Positions 10,169 to 19,951 are shown, numbered from the stretch's first letter. The stretch is DNA of 64,000 nucleotides from Gammaproteobacteria bacterium (GCA_002708765.1 PAPD01000021.1:6358-70357); one strand, 5' to 3'. The notes: generated by a model from the letters alone, not told the origin. Numbers and translations: made by a program.

Positions 10169-10495
10169 ATGCAAAGATTTATTTTTTTTCTTATCATTTC
10201 AGGTAGCTCTTTCCTTTCGAAAGCCAACCCTTATATCGAAATAAAAAACAGTATCCCGTTTATAGGAAAATATTCGCAATCCACTGTGACCCATACCAGA
10301 TTGGGATACAAGTTCGACAACAACATGTATATCGAAGGGGGCCCAATGAGTCACGGAAAATCTTATGAAGCAGGGTACAAATTCAAAAAGGGAAATTGGA
10401 CTTTCAAAGGGAAGTGGGAAGGGTCGGATTCATCCCAGAGAGAAAAATTCAGGTCTAAACTGGAAACAGAGATCAGATACACTTTTGGAGAGTAA
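10169..10495 (+). CDS. Small secreted/outer-membrane hypothetical protein
   Basis: Signal-peptide-like N-terminus, alternating beta-strand-like pattern, C-terminal ...EIRYTFGE; RBS-like AAGGAT upstream. Confidence 0.55.
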   Translation: MQRFIFFLIISGSSFLSKANPYIEIKNSIPFIGKYSQSTVTHTRLGYKFDNNMYIEGGPMSHGKSYEAGYKFKKGNWTFKGKWEGSDSSQREKFRSKLETEIRYTFGE

Positions 10496-10583
10496 AAGAA
10501 ATCTTTCAGTTCTGGGCATATTAAAATCTCGTAAATCTTGAGCAAAGATCGTTTTAGTGAATTTATTCATATTAGGAAAGTTC

Positions 10584-10856
10584 ATGAGATCATTTAACAA
10601 TCTAATCGTTCTAGGCCCTCTGATATGCGCGTTACATCATTATGAAAAACACATTTTATTTAACTTCACGGAATGGTGACAAATATATTTTTCGGACAAT
10701 AATTCGATCTCGACCGAACAGATTCTAGTGACTCTTATAGCTATTCTTCTGCTGGAATTATTTTTTCTTTTGCCGGCCCGTATAGGCACCTTTTCCCTTT
10801 TTGAAATCTTTGGACCCGATGTCATCATTTGGTCGGTTACACTCAGTGCTCTCTAA
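10584..10856 (+). pseudogene. Putative HXXEE-like membrane protein disrupted by a single in-frame TGA
   Basis: Frame reads MRSFNNLIVLGPLICALHHYEKHILFNFTEW*QIYFSDNNSISTEQILVTLIAILLLELFFLLPARIGTFSLFEIFGPDVIIWSVTLSAL*; TGA at 10677-10679. Confidence 0.45.
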
Positions 10857-11110
10857 TATTTCCGGGTAAATCGGCGCTCAGGAAATTGAAAAATACTTCT
10901 CATTAGTTTCTCTTCTCTGGCGACTCTGGAAGATTTTTAGTAAATCACTTGTCTTCCGTGAGTGGAGGATAGAAATAACTGTCCGAGGAAATAAAATTAG
11001 GACAGGAAAAATGTATAATGTCTCAGCGTGCTCTTAGATCGAGAATGCGGGAAGTTCAGAAACCCTGTAGCTCAAGGTTACCGGAAACTAGAATATATCG
11101 AGAAGTAAAA

Positions 11111-12469
11111 ATGCCAGCTAAAACGATGGAAGAACTTGTCGCTCTTTGTAAAAGAAGAGGGTTTATTTTTCAGACCAATGAAATCTATGGTGGTTTACAG
11201 GGTTTGTTTGATTATGGGCCATTAGGAGTGGAACTCAAGAACAATCTTAAGCAGGCTTGGTGGAGCGCCATGGTCTATGAAAGAGATGACATTGAAGGGC
11301 TTGACTCCTCCATATTGACGAACCCGGCGGTCCTGAAGCAATCGGGTCATGAAGATACATTCTCCGACCCTCTTGTAGATTGCAGGAAATGCAACTCCCG
11401 ATGGAGAGCTGATCATCTTGATAAAAATGAATGTCCCTCTTGTGGATCTGCAGATCTCACGGATCCTCGACCTTTCAATCTGATGTTTAAAACCGCGGTC
11501 GGGCCTGTAGATGATGGAACCTCCTTTGCCTATTTGCGTCCTGAGACTGCCCAACAGATTTTTACAAACTTTAAAAACGTAGTCGATTCTACTTCCCGCA
11601 GTCTTCCGTTTGGAATTGCTCAAATAGGCAAGGCTTTTAGAAATGAGGTTACCCCGAGGAATTTTATATTCAGGGTAAGGGAATTCGAGCAGATGGAGCT
11701 GGAATTTTTTGTTGAAAGGGGATCAGATGAAGAGTGGCATGATATATGGGTAGAAAAAAGGCTTGCCTGGTGGAAAGATCAGGGAATAAGTGAAAACAGC
11801 CTGGAACTTCTCTATGTCCCGGAAGAAGACCTCTCTCATTATTCAAAAGCGACCGTAGACATAATGTACAGATTCCCTCATGGATTAGAAGAGCTTGAAG
11901 GCGTAGCGAACAGAACAGACTTTGATCTTGGTTCTCACTCGAAAAATCAAAAGGACCTTGATCTGACGGCTACCGTTAATGAAAACACGGGGTCAAACGC
12001 TAAATTGGCTATCCAGAACCGTGAAACAGGAAAATGGACCGTGCCCTTTGTTATAGAACCTTCTGCTGGTGTTGATAGGGGGGTCTTGGCGGTGCTGAAC
12101 GAAGCTTATAGCGTTGAAGATCTTGGGAATGGAAAGGAAAGAACTGTTCTTTCCTTTCCCTCTCATCTTTCTCCGATTAAGGCTGCCGTTGTTCCGCTTA
12201 AAAGAAACAACCAGGATCTGGTTGAAACAGCGCATAAGCTTAAGAATGAACTCCAATCTCTCAAACTAGGAAGAGTTCTGGTAGAAAACTCGGGGAATAT
12301 AGGGAAAAGCTATAGGCGGCATGATGAGGTTGGAACGCCCTTGTGTATTACAGTAGATTTTCAGACTCTGGAAGATGGAACGGTGACACTCAGAGACCGA
12401 GATACTATGAAGCAGGAGCGAGTTGCTATGTCGGGGGTCTCTGACATGTTCCGAAGCAGGCTTCTTTAA
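11111..12469 (+). CDS. Glycine--tRNA ligase, single-chain (alpha2) type
   Basis: [79 protein letters not shown] at 11111 preferred over ORF-track start 11018. Confidence 0.93.
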   Translation: MPAKTMEELVALCKRRGFIFQTNEIYGGLQGLFDYGPLGVELKNNLKQAWWSAMVYERDDIEGLDSSILTNPAVLKQSGHEDTFSDPLVDCRKCNSRWRADHLDKNECPSCGSADLTDPRPFNLMFKTAVGPVDDGTSFAYLRPETAQQIFTNFKNVVDSTSRSLPFGIAQIGKAFRNEVTPRNFIFRVREFEQMELEFFVERGSDEEWHDIWVEKRLAWWKDQGISENSLELLYVPEEDLSHYSKATVDIMYRFPHGLEELEGVANRTDFDLGSHSKNQKDLDLTATVNENTGSNAKLAIQNRETGKWTVPFVIEPSAGVDRGVLAVLNEAYSVEDLGNGKERTVLSFPSHLSPIKAAVVPLKRNNQDLVETAHKLKNELQSLKLGRVLVENSGNIGKSYRRHDEVGTPLCITVDFQTLEDGTVTLRDRDTMKQERVAMSGVSDMFRSRLL

Positions 12470-12771
12470 TTTTGATCCAGATGGAAAACTTGTTTTTCAA
12501 ATGGATCGATTTCTGTCTCCTGCAAGGAAGGGGGGGAACTGAGTTATTATAAGGGATGATCTGGTCGTGTTTTTTTGTTTGGCACTGGTCTTTTTTTCAC
12601 CGTTAATTCTGGGCTGGCAGAAGAAAATTCGGCATAAAGACCCGGGCAAAGAAAAAAATTGCTTGTGATCTAGCCTGTCGGGGACGTAAGGGCCTTAACA
12701 ATCTGCATCTTGAATTTGCAGAGAAGGGCCCATTTACATCCTCTCCTTTTTTCAGGAAAACGGACTACCTA

Positions 12772-13209
12772 TTAACGAACGACGTAGACGTCATGCTTCA
12801 GAGTTCGGTTAAATCCGTCAAAGATTATTTTATCAAGATTTTGTGTGCCGTCGTTTAAGCGGACCAGGGTGTGCATCGTGAACACGGTTCCCTCGCGATG
12901 ATAAATGCCGCTAAACGAGGCATAGGCAAAGGACCCGTTGGGTCCGAAACCCCTGCCCTGTCCTGTTACCAGGCCTCCGGATCTGCCAGCATCTGCAGTT
13001 AGCTCATAGGTGGTATATACCCTTCCGTATTCTCCCATGTTTCCTTCAGCAAGGATTATCCCGCCGCCCTCTTTTAGCTGGACTGAAGTAATTTCCATCT
13101 CCACGCTTTTCTGTCTCTGATCAAAACTTATTTCTGTTCCTTTGTGGTCAGATCCCAGTCCACTAACTGAGAAAAATAGAACGAATATCGATAAAACTAC
13201 CCCTTTCAT
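12772..13209 (-). CDS. Secreted hypothetical protein
   Basis: Signal peptide MKGVVLSIFVLFFSVSG; beta-rich body; RBS-like AAGGAGGAG immediately upstream. Confidence 0.6.
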   Translation of the reverse strand: MKGVVLSIFVLFFSVSGLGSDHKGTEISFDQRQKSVEMEITSVQLKEGGGIILAEGNMGEYGRVYTTYELTADAGRSGGLVTGQGRGFGPNGSFAYASFSGIYHREGTVFTMHTLVRLNDGTQNLDKIIFDGFNRTLKHDVYVVR

Positions 13210-13370
13210 TTACTCCTCCTTAATCTGGAATATAAAACCTGCGCCTAAATTCCTCAAAAATTAGCTTACCCTGTTATCAATTTCTATTCTATACCAGCCC
13301 TTGTTCATGGATATCTTCAAGGCTGAAGTGATATGGTTAAATGTCTCTAGCTATGGGAAAGAGGTGTTGA

Positions 13371-14219
13371 GTGTTTGATAGACTAGATCATCTTATTGTA
13401 GTGGTAGCTGATCTGTCGGCTGCAGTAAATGATTACTCTAAGGTTTTTGGTTTTCCTCCGACCTGGAGAGGAAAGCATGAAAAGCTGGGAACAGAAAATG
13501 CCTTGTTCCCGGTCCAGAACACCTACCTTGAACTATTAGCCTCATCTGGAAAGGGCCCTGGATCCGATATGGTGAACTCTATTCTGAAGACCAGGGGAGA
13601 GGGATTGTCTGGGATAGCTCTCGGCACCAAAAATATAGAAACTCTTAAGAATCAGTTAAGCGAAAAAGGATTAAAAACAGGAGATATTGTAACGGGCGTT
13701 GGCGTCGACCTTAACGAAAATAAATCAAGATCCTGGAGAAATCTTTTCTTTTCTGCTGACATCATGAGAGATCTGTTTCTCTTTGCGATAGAACATGGTT
13801 CGGGTGAGTTGCCGACGATAGAGACCAACCATTCGCAAATAAACAGATTAGACCATGTAGTCGTCCATTCTAATGATCCTGAGGGGTTCATATCCCTCTA
13901 TCGTGATATGTTTGATATCAGGTTAAGTCTTGATCAGACCATTGAAGAATGGGGGGGTAGGATGCTGTTTTTCCGACTTAACAAGACTACCCTGGAGGTC
14001 ATCGGAAAAAAGGACAGCGAAAAAAAGATAAAAGATTCATTCTGGGGGTTGGCGTGGGATGTAGATGATCTGGCTCAGGCTCACCAACGTCTAGTAAATG
14101 AAGGGGTGGAAGTAACTGATATCAGGAATGGAAGAAAACCTGACACACTGGTTTGTACGGTGAAGTCTCATACTCTTGGAGTGCCTACCCTTCTAATCGA
14201 GCATCTCGATCGCACCTAA
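13371..14219 (+). CDS. VOC family (glyoxalase-like) protein, duplicated domain
   Basis: LDHLIVVVADLSAAVNDYSKVFGFPP and LDHVVVHSNDPEGFISLYRDMFDIRLS repeats; GTG start. Confidence 0.82.
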   Translation: MFDRLDHLIVVVADLSAAVNDYSKVFGFPPTWRGKHEKLGTENALFPVQNTYLELLASSGKGPGSDMVNSILKTRGEGLSGIALGTKNIETLKNQLSEKGLKTGDIVTGVGVDLNENKSRSWRNLFFSADIMRDLFLFAIEHGSGELPTIETNHSQINRLDHVVVHSNDPEGFISLYRDMFDIRLSLDQTIEEWGGRMLFFRLNKTTLEVIGKKDSEKKIKDSFWGLAWDVDDLAQAHQRLVNEGVEVTDIRNGRKPDTLVCTVKSHTLGVPTLLIEHLDRT

Positions 14220-14245
14220 ATTCTACCATTATGGTATGGCAGTTT

Positions 14246-15148
14246 TTATGATTCCTGAGCAATTCCCGGAAGTGGTTTCCTTAAATTTCTTCGAAAAGCA
14301 AAGACAGGAACTAGCACTAACGGCCATAATTTCTGGTAATGGTTAGGAAAAAGGCGCTGGGTCAGATCCATCACTTTTGCATCCAGGCCAACTAGAATCC
14401 TGCTATTTTTTCTGATAACCCCTTCGAGAATTATCTTGGCTGCCCTACTGGGGTGCATTCCGTTATCCCTGAATATTTCTCCCTCTTCTTTGTCAGTCAT
14501 CTCGCTATTTAATGAAACGAGACCACTAGCAACCTGATCGTTACCGGATCTTATCCGCTTTGCTTTAGCCAGGATATTGGTTCCGATATGTCCGGGGTGA
14601 ACAGAGTGTACCTGAAGGTTGGTATCCTTCATTTCCTTGGCGAGTGATTCCGTGAAGCCACGAACAGCGAATTTTGCCGCGTGGTAGACGCTTTGATTTG
14701 GAACGGCGACCATTCCAAAAATAGATGAAGTATTAATCAGGGCTCCCTCTGGCCTAGATCTTAGGTGGGGAAGAAATTTTCTCGATATGTTAATAACCCC
14801 GTGGAAATTGATGTCGATCACACGGTCCCAGTCTTTTTCTTCCAGATTTTCAAAATCAGAAACCACAGTTATACCTGCGTTATTGAAAACAAGGTCGACA
14901 CTCTCGTGATGCGCCATTACATTTTCGTAAAACTCATCTATCTTTTCTTTGTTACCTATATCTACGACATGCTGGGAACTGGCAACATTGTATTGGCTTA
15001 TCATCTCAGATGTTTTTACCAAAGAATCTTCATCGATATCGCATATAGCAACATTGCATCCCGCTTTGGCTAAGAGGACGGACAAATATCTCCCCATTCC
15101 GGACCCTGCTCCGGTAATTACCGCTGTCTTGTTCTGGAAGTTCTCCAT
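14246..15148 (-). CDS. Short-chain dehydrogenase/reductase (SDR)
   Basis: TAVITGAGSGMGRYLSVLLA, NNAG, YHAAKFAV. Confidence 0.93.
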   Translation of the reverse strand: MENFQNKTAVITGAGSGMGRYLSVLLAKAGCNVAICDIDEDSLVKTSEMISQYNVASSQHVVDIGNKEKIDEFYENVMAHHESVDLVFNNAGITVVSDFENLEEKDWDRVIDINFHGVINISRKFLPHLRSRPEGALINTSSIFGMVAVPNQSVYHAAKFAVRGFTESLAKEMKDTNLQVHSVHPGHIGTNILAKAKRIRSGNDQVASGLVSLNSEMTDKEEGEIFRDNGMHPSRAAKIILEGVIRKNSRILVGLDAKVMDLTQRLFPNHYQKLWPLVLVPVFAFRRNLRKPLPGIAQES

Positions 15149-15330
15149 TTCACTCTTTCAACATCGTTCTGTTTAAGCAGAAAATTTGGAATAACTATTT
15201 TCGCGCTCTGGTCTTCTGGTTTTGTCAACCGTCATTGGCAGTATTTTACCCTAGCAACTAATCATATTGGCATCAATGGTTGCGCGAAAGGTGGCAACCC
15301 ACTATGTTAAGGATTCCAACAAAATGATAT

Positions 15331-15768
15331 TTGAAACTAATGAATAACCTTATTCTTCAGCCCGCTCTTTTTATGGGGGTCTTAAGTACAATTATGATGA
15401 TCTGGATGTATGCCACCAGGTTGCCGGCTTCAAAAATTCTGCAGCGCCAAGGAGCTAATTTACAGGAGCTTTCCCATCCTTCGGCATTAGGGGGAGTTTT
15501 CCCCAGCAAGGTAGAGAGGGTTGCCGACAATTATAACCATCTATGGGAACAACCTACTCTGTTTTATGCGGTTATATTTGTGATTTGGGCGCATCAAAAT
15601 ACGGACACACTGTATCTGTATATGGCGTGGAGTTATTGTGCCCTAAGATTTCTTCACTCGGTGGTGCAGAGCACCATCAATCACGTCTGGATACGGTTTT
15701 CACTCTTCATGCTTAGCTGGATAGTTCTTGCTTCCATGTTGTTTCGTGAAATTCTCTATTTATTTTAA
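15331..15768 (+). CDS. MAPEG family protein
   Basis: Four hydrophobic segments; RVADNYNHLWEQPTLFYAV...ALRFLHSVVQSTIN. Confidence 0.82.
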   Translation: MKLMNNLILQPALFMGVLSTIMMIWMYATRLPASKILQRQGANLQELSHPSALGGVFPSKVERVADNYNHLWEQPTLFYAVIFVIWAHQNTDTLYLYMAWSYCALRFLHSVVQSTINHVWIRFSLFMLSWIVLASMLFREILYLF

Positions 15769-15832
15769 CTGAATCACATTATTCAATATCTTAAATCCTC
15801 GGGGCCCGGATTTACCGGAAAGCTTCTTAATT

Positions 15833-16744
15833 ATGTTGCTAGTTGCTATCTCAATATTTCTTCTTTTCCTGTCTGCAGTGTCGGGATTCCCTGTAGTGGC
15901 GATCGGTCTGGGGATAGCATTTTCCTTGATTTCTGATCTGGATGAGAACTTTTATACCAGAAAAATCGGTGTATGGTTTCTTCAGCTAGGAGTTATATTA
16001 ATCGGCCTGTCGATCAATGTTTTTGATGCCATAACTGTTACTAAAACTTACTTTCCCTTTATATCTATCTTTGTGCTTTGCACCTTTTTCGGTGGATTGC
16101 TAATCGGCTGGTTACTCGGTATAGATCGGAGATTTGCGATTTTAATTTCTTCTGGGACAGCTATATGTGGTGGTACAGCAATGGCTGCTATAACTCCGGT
16201 AATAAAAGCAAAGCCCCGAGATCTTGCTGCAGGAATTACAGTTATCTTTCTGTTGAACGCGGCCGCCATTATTTTCTTTCCGATACTTGGCAAGTCACTT
16301 GATTTGGAACAGATCCAGTTCGGTGCCTGGGTCGCGACGGCGATCCATGATACTAGCGCTGTTCTAGCGACCTCTTTAGATTACGGTTCTGAAGCTATCG
16401 AAACAGCGGCAACATTGAAGGTAGTTAGAACGCTATGGTTGTTGCCATTGATGATCTTTCTATTATTCCTTATGGGAAGCAGAGAGAAGAAAATACCGGT
16501 TCCCTTCTTCGTCTTGTTTTTTGCTTTGGCTATAATTTTCGGATCATTGGTGTCTATCCCACTAGAAAAAACAATCATTCGGCAGGTGAGCCAGATTTTC
16601 CTAATGTTCGGTTTTTTCTCGATAGGAACTCAGATCTCCAGAGAGGGGATGAAAAGTTTTACGCTAGAGCGACTTGGCTTCGCAATTTTTCTCTGGGCAC
16701 TAGCAATTCCGTTATCATACTTTTTGCTAGGCGTCAGTGTATAG
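15833..16744 (+). CDS. YeiH/UPF0324 family putative sulfate exporter
   Basis: LGVILIGLSINVFDAI, ISSGTAICGGTAMAAITPVIKA, AIHDTSAVLA, VVRTLWLLP. Confidence 0.88.
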   Translation: MLLVAISIFLLFLSAVSGFPVVAIGLGIAFSLISDLDENFYTRKIGVWFLQLGVILIGLSINVFDAITVTKTYFPFISIFVLCTFFGGLLIGWLLGIDRRFAILISSGTAICGGTAMAAITPVIKAKPRDLAAGITVIFLLNAAAIIFFPILGKSLDLEQIQFGAWVATAIHDTSAVLATSLDYGSEAIETAATLKVVRTLWLLPLMIFLLFLMGSREKKIPVPFFVLFFALAIIFGSLVSIPLEKTIIRQVSQIFLMFGFFSIGTQISREGMKSFTLERLGFAIFLWALAIPLSYFLLGVSV

Positions 16745-16781
16745 TGAGTGCGAAGCCTAATAAAATACTGGATTACATGGG

Positions 16782-17141
16782 TTAAGTGTCGCCCGTAAAT
16801 TTTAAGTGACTGCCACATTTATTTAAACAATCGGAACTACCAAAGCCGTTGGCCAATGTCTCGCCACTTGTTTTTTTGTTTAACTTGCATTCGCTAATCT
16901 CTGACCTTGCTACTTGGGTGATTCTGGCGTCTTTAACCTCAAGTAAATAATCGATGTGCCATCTAGGTTTCTTGTGTTTGGAGAGATGTCTCTCTATTCT
17001 TTTTTCCATATGTGCTTTTGCTGACCCGGTATAGATGTAGCCTCCTCTAGGAAATCTGAACAATCCCAACTTTCCAATCTGAACCTCTGAGTCCCGAGAT
17101 AATTTGATAAAAAGTTGGTAGGATTGCAGCCTCGGAAACAT
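16782..17141 (-). CDS. DUF123 (GIY-YIG-like) domain protein
   Basis: GLFRFPRGGYIYTGSAKAHMEKRIERHLSKHKKPRWHIDYLLE ... GFGSSDCLNKCGSHLKF. Confidence 0.82.
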   Translation of the reverse strand: MFPRLQSYQLFIKLSRDSEVQIGKLGLFRFPRGGYIYTGSAKAHMEKRIERHLSKHKKPRWHIDYLLEVKDARITQVARSEISECKLNKKTSGETLANGFGSSDCLNKCGSHLKFTGDT

Positions 17142-17189
17142 TTTTTAAACCGGTTTTTTGCGTCTCTTATACTTCTAGTAAAATACTAA

Positions 17190-17843
17190 ATGAAAAAAAA
17201 AGAACGAGCAGGTTTTGTATTAGAGTACTTGAACGAGATATATCCCGATACTCCAATACCATTAAATCACAGAAATCATTACGAGCTACTAATTGCTGTC
17301 TTGCTCAGCGCGCAATGCACCGATGAACGAGTAAATAAAGTTACACCGGTTCTCTTTTCGAAGGCTGGGACCCCTCGAAAGATGATTGGCCTGGAGCTTG
17401 ACACCATCTGCCAAATAATTCGGCCATGTGGTCTGGCTCCAAAAAAATCCAGAGCTATCTCGGATTTGTCACGAATTCTGATTGAAAAATACCATGCGGA
17501 GGTGCCCGAGAGTTTCGAAGCCCTGGAAGCACTACCCGGTGTTGGTCATAAGACGGCTAGCGTAGTTATGTCCCAGGGGTTCGGGTACCCTGCTTTCCCT
17601 GTTGACACACATATTCACCGCCTTGCTCAAAGATGGGGACTATCCAGTGGAAAAAATGTGGTTCAGACTGAAAAAGATCTGAAAAAACTATTCCCGGAAA
17701 AATCGTGGAATAAATTACATTTGCAGATTATTTTTTATGGCAGGGAATTTTGTACGGCTAGAGGTTGCGATGGGAGGCAATGTATTATCTGCAGGACCTG
17801 TTACCCTAGAAGAAGAGCTCCAAAAAAAACAAAAAAGGCCTAG
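17190..17843 (+). CDS. nth: Endonuclease III-like DNA glycosylase/AP lyase
   Basis: LLSAQCTDERVNKVTP, LPGVGHKTASVVMSQGF, VDTHIHRLAQRWGL; C-terminal Cys cluster. Confidence 0.92.
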   Translation: MKKKERAGFVLEYLNEIYPDTPIPLNHRNHYELLIAVLLSAQCTDERVNKVTPVLFSKAGTPRKMIGLELDTICQIIRPCGLAPKKSRAISDLSRILIEKYHAEVPESFEALEALPGVGHKTASVVMSQGFGYPAFPVDTHIHRLAQRWGLSSGKNVVQTEKDLKKLFPEKSWNKLHLQIIFYGREFCTARGCDGRQCIICRTCYPRRRAPKKTKKA

Positions 17844-17923
17844 CCATTGGACCTAAAAAAATATCAGATGGTAGCGGAGAGAAAAATAATTCTAAATTCA
17901 TTCAGAGAAAAGGAATATTAACA

Positions 17924-18328
17924 ATGGATGATTCTTTGTATACAGGGCTTACTACTGGAGTAGCTTTGCTGGTCTATTATTTTACACTGACAAAGTCTGC
18001 CCTGGCTCGCGGGAAACATGGAGTTGAAGCTCCTTCGCATGATGGGCCGGAGGAATATATGAGATATGTTCGTGTCCATCAGAATACTCTTGAGCACATA
18101 GTGATTTTCATTCCTGCTTTGTGGCTTTTCGCGTATTCGGTTGATTTTTTCTGGGCCGCTGCGATTGGTCTGGTATGGCCGGTGGGAAGGTTGTTTTATG
18201 CCTTTGGCTATTATGAAGCTGCTGATAAAAGAATGCCGGGATTTATTCTCAGCATGTTGCCCCTTTATGTCCTTGTTCTCGGCGGAATCATTGGATGTGT
18301 ATGGGACTTAACTATGCTGGAAGTATAA
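17924..18328 (+). CDS. MAPEG family protein
   Basis: RYVRVHQNTLEHIVIFIPALWLFA ... WPVGRLFYAFGYYE. Confidence 0.87.
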   Translation: MDDSLYTGLTTGVALLVYYFTLTKSALARGKHGVEAPSHDGPEEYMRYVRVHQNTLEHIVIFIPALWLFAYSVDFFWAAAIGLVWPVGRLFYAFGYYEAADKRMPGFILSMLPLYVLVLGGIIGCVWDLTMLEV

Positions 18329-18381
18329 AAAAACTAAAAGTTGGAAAAAAAAAGGTTGAAAATATTCTTAAGGAACCTGAC

Positions 18382-18885
18382 ATGAAGGACAAGTTAATTC
18401 ATTTGTTGTGCACAACGCTTTTAGTTCTTTTCTTTGGTGTGGCTTTTAGTGTTATCAGCGACCATTTTGGCAAAGGTGCTGCAGCTAAAGATGGCTGGCT
18501 CACATTGCTTATTTTAGCAATCTTGAATTTATTTAACTTCAATTATTGGAAAGAATATTTTTCGAGCTCATCTTCACCAGTTGGACAAAACAGCTTGTCA
18601 ATTCTGGTCCTGGCAGAGTTCTCTCCTTCATCCCAGAAGATGGCTCGGGTGCTCGAATTTTTTGAAAAACTTCTACCGGAAACCAGGCAGTACAGCGGTT
18701 GTAGGGGTGTCGAGGTCCTTACGGAATCTGAAACAGGCAGGATTATCCTTGTGGAATACTGGGAGACAAAAGAAAAATTCATTGCCTATAAGGATTGGAG
18801 AACAGAAACGGGGGTCTTTGACGAATTGTTAGCTATGCTTGATTCGGAGCCAGTTTTCAGGTTTTGCGATCATACCCGAATCTGA
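18382..18885 (+). CDS. Membrane-anchored antibiotic biosynthesis monooxygenase (ABM)-like domain protein
   Basis: Two N-terminal hydrophobic helices then LETRQYSGCRGVEVL...ILVEYWETKEKFIAYKDWR; ATG 18382 preceded by AAGGAAC. Confidence 0.65.
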   Translation: MKDKLIHLLCTTLLVLFFGVAFSVISDHFGKGAAAKDGWLTLLILAILNLFNFNYWKEYFSSSSSPVGQNSLSILVLAEFSPSSQKMARVLEFFEKLLPETRQYSGCRGVEVLTESETGRIILVEYWETKEKFIAYKDWRTETGVFDELLAMLDSEPVFRFCDHTRI

Positions 18886-18936
18886 ATCCATGAATTTCAT
18901 CCAGAATACCCGACGGCTAATCCGGGGGCAGGCAAT

Positions 18937-19944
18937 ATGCTGAAGTGGTTAGGGATTTTTGTGTCGACAGGTCTTTCTTTATTTCTTGTTACGGGGATTT
19001 ATTTTGATCAGTCTCGAGAAGTCATAGAGTCAAGACATTCGGTTCCAGAATCCCGTTTCTTTGAAGGGAGTGATGGTTCTCGAATCCACTTCCTTGATCA
19101 GGGAAATAGGGAACATCCCGCGATAATTTTCTTACACGGATTTAATGGTTCAGTGTTTAATTTCGATCGACTGGTCCCGCTTTTATCAGCGAATTTCAGA
19201 TTGATCAGTATTGATCTACCCGGGTTTGGATTGACTGGTGCGGTGTCTTCTGGCGAATACTCAAATGAAGTTTTTATGAGTACTGTTAGTCACGTTGCAG
19301 ACTACCTGGGAATAGATGAATTCTCTGTTGCCGGAAATTCAATGGGAGGTGGAGTAGCCTGGAAGTATGCGCTGAAATATCCTGAGAGAATAGATTCTCT
19401 AATTTTAATTGCTTCGACAGGCACGGGCAAACGTTACGATAATGCTTCTGTTTCGGCAAAGTCGAGCAGTTCGCCGATTGCCTGGAAGCTTATACCGGTT
19501 GGATTTTTGAAGGATTTCCTTGCCTTATACACTCCCAGATTTTTTGCTACTCAGGGACTAAAAACGGTTTTTTATAACCAGGACCTTGCAACCGGGAAGC
19601 TAGCTAGTCAGTACCATGAATTGGTTTTAATGGAAGGTTCAAGAGAAGCTATATTGTCGATGTTTTCAGCCCAAAGATTCAAAGATCTGAGCCGCAGCAC
19701 CAGTCCAGAAGTTCTCAGTCGAATCGATGTCCCCACTCTGGTTATTCATGGGAAAGAAGACAGGATAATTAACTATAAATCGTCAGAGATCTTTAAGGAT
19801 CACATACCTATAGTTGTTACAAAAATTTACCCTGAAACCGGACATTTGCCGATGTATGAAGTGCCAGAGAGGGTAGCTAAAGACATCACTGATTTTTTCA
19901 GTGAGCACCTTCCTCATCGCTCAGTCCTGCTGAACAAAGACTGA
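18937..19944 (+). CDS. Alpha/beta hydrolase
   Basis: IIFLHGFNGS, VAGNSMGGGVAWKYA, VIHGKEDRII, TGHLPMYEVPE. Confidence 0.93.
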   Translation: MLKWLGIFVSTGLSLFLVTGIYFDQSREVIESRHSVPESRFFEGSDGSRIHFLDQGNREHPAIIFLHGFNGSVFNFDRLVPLLSANFRLISIDLPGFGLTGAVSSGEYSNEVFMSTVSHVADYLGIDEFSVAGNSMGGGVAWKYALKYPERIDSLILIASTGTGKRYDNASVSAKSSSSPIAWKLIPVGFLKDFLALYTPRFFATQGLKTVFYNQDLATGKLASQYHELVLMEGSREAILSMFSAQRFKDLSRSTSPEVLSRIDVPTLVIHGKEDRIINYKSSEIFKDHIPIVVTKIYPETGHLPMYEVPERVAKDITDFFSEHLPHRSVLLNKD

Positions 19945-19951
19945 AATACTA

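Noticed and set aside
11018-11110. 31-residue N-terminal extension of GlyRS in the ORF track
   Set aside because: Recognisable GlyRS sequence begins just after ATG 11111; the upstream part is probably 5' UTR.
14765-15176. Plus-strand ORFs of 102 and 75 aa
   Set aside because: Antisense to the SDR gene, no independent coding evidence.
16048-16818. Several overlapping ORFs (16048-16293 -, 16078-16302 +, 16381-16578 -, 16435-16785 +, 16630-16818 -)
   Set aside because: All lie in alternative frames of the well-supported YeiH-family gene; shadow ORFs.
15331-18328. Two MAPEG genes as a tandem duplication
   Set aside because: They are not adjacent and differ in sequence motifs; likely separate subfamilies rather than a recent duplication.
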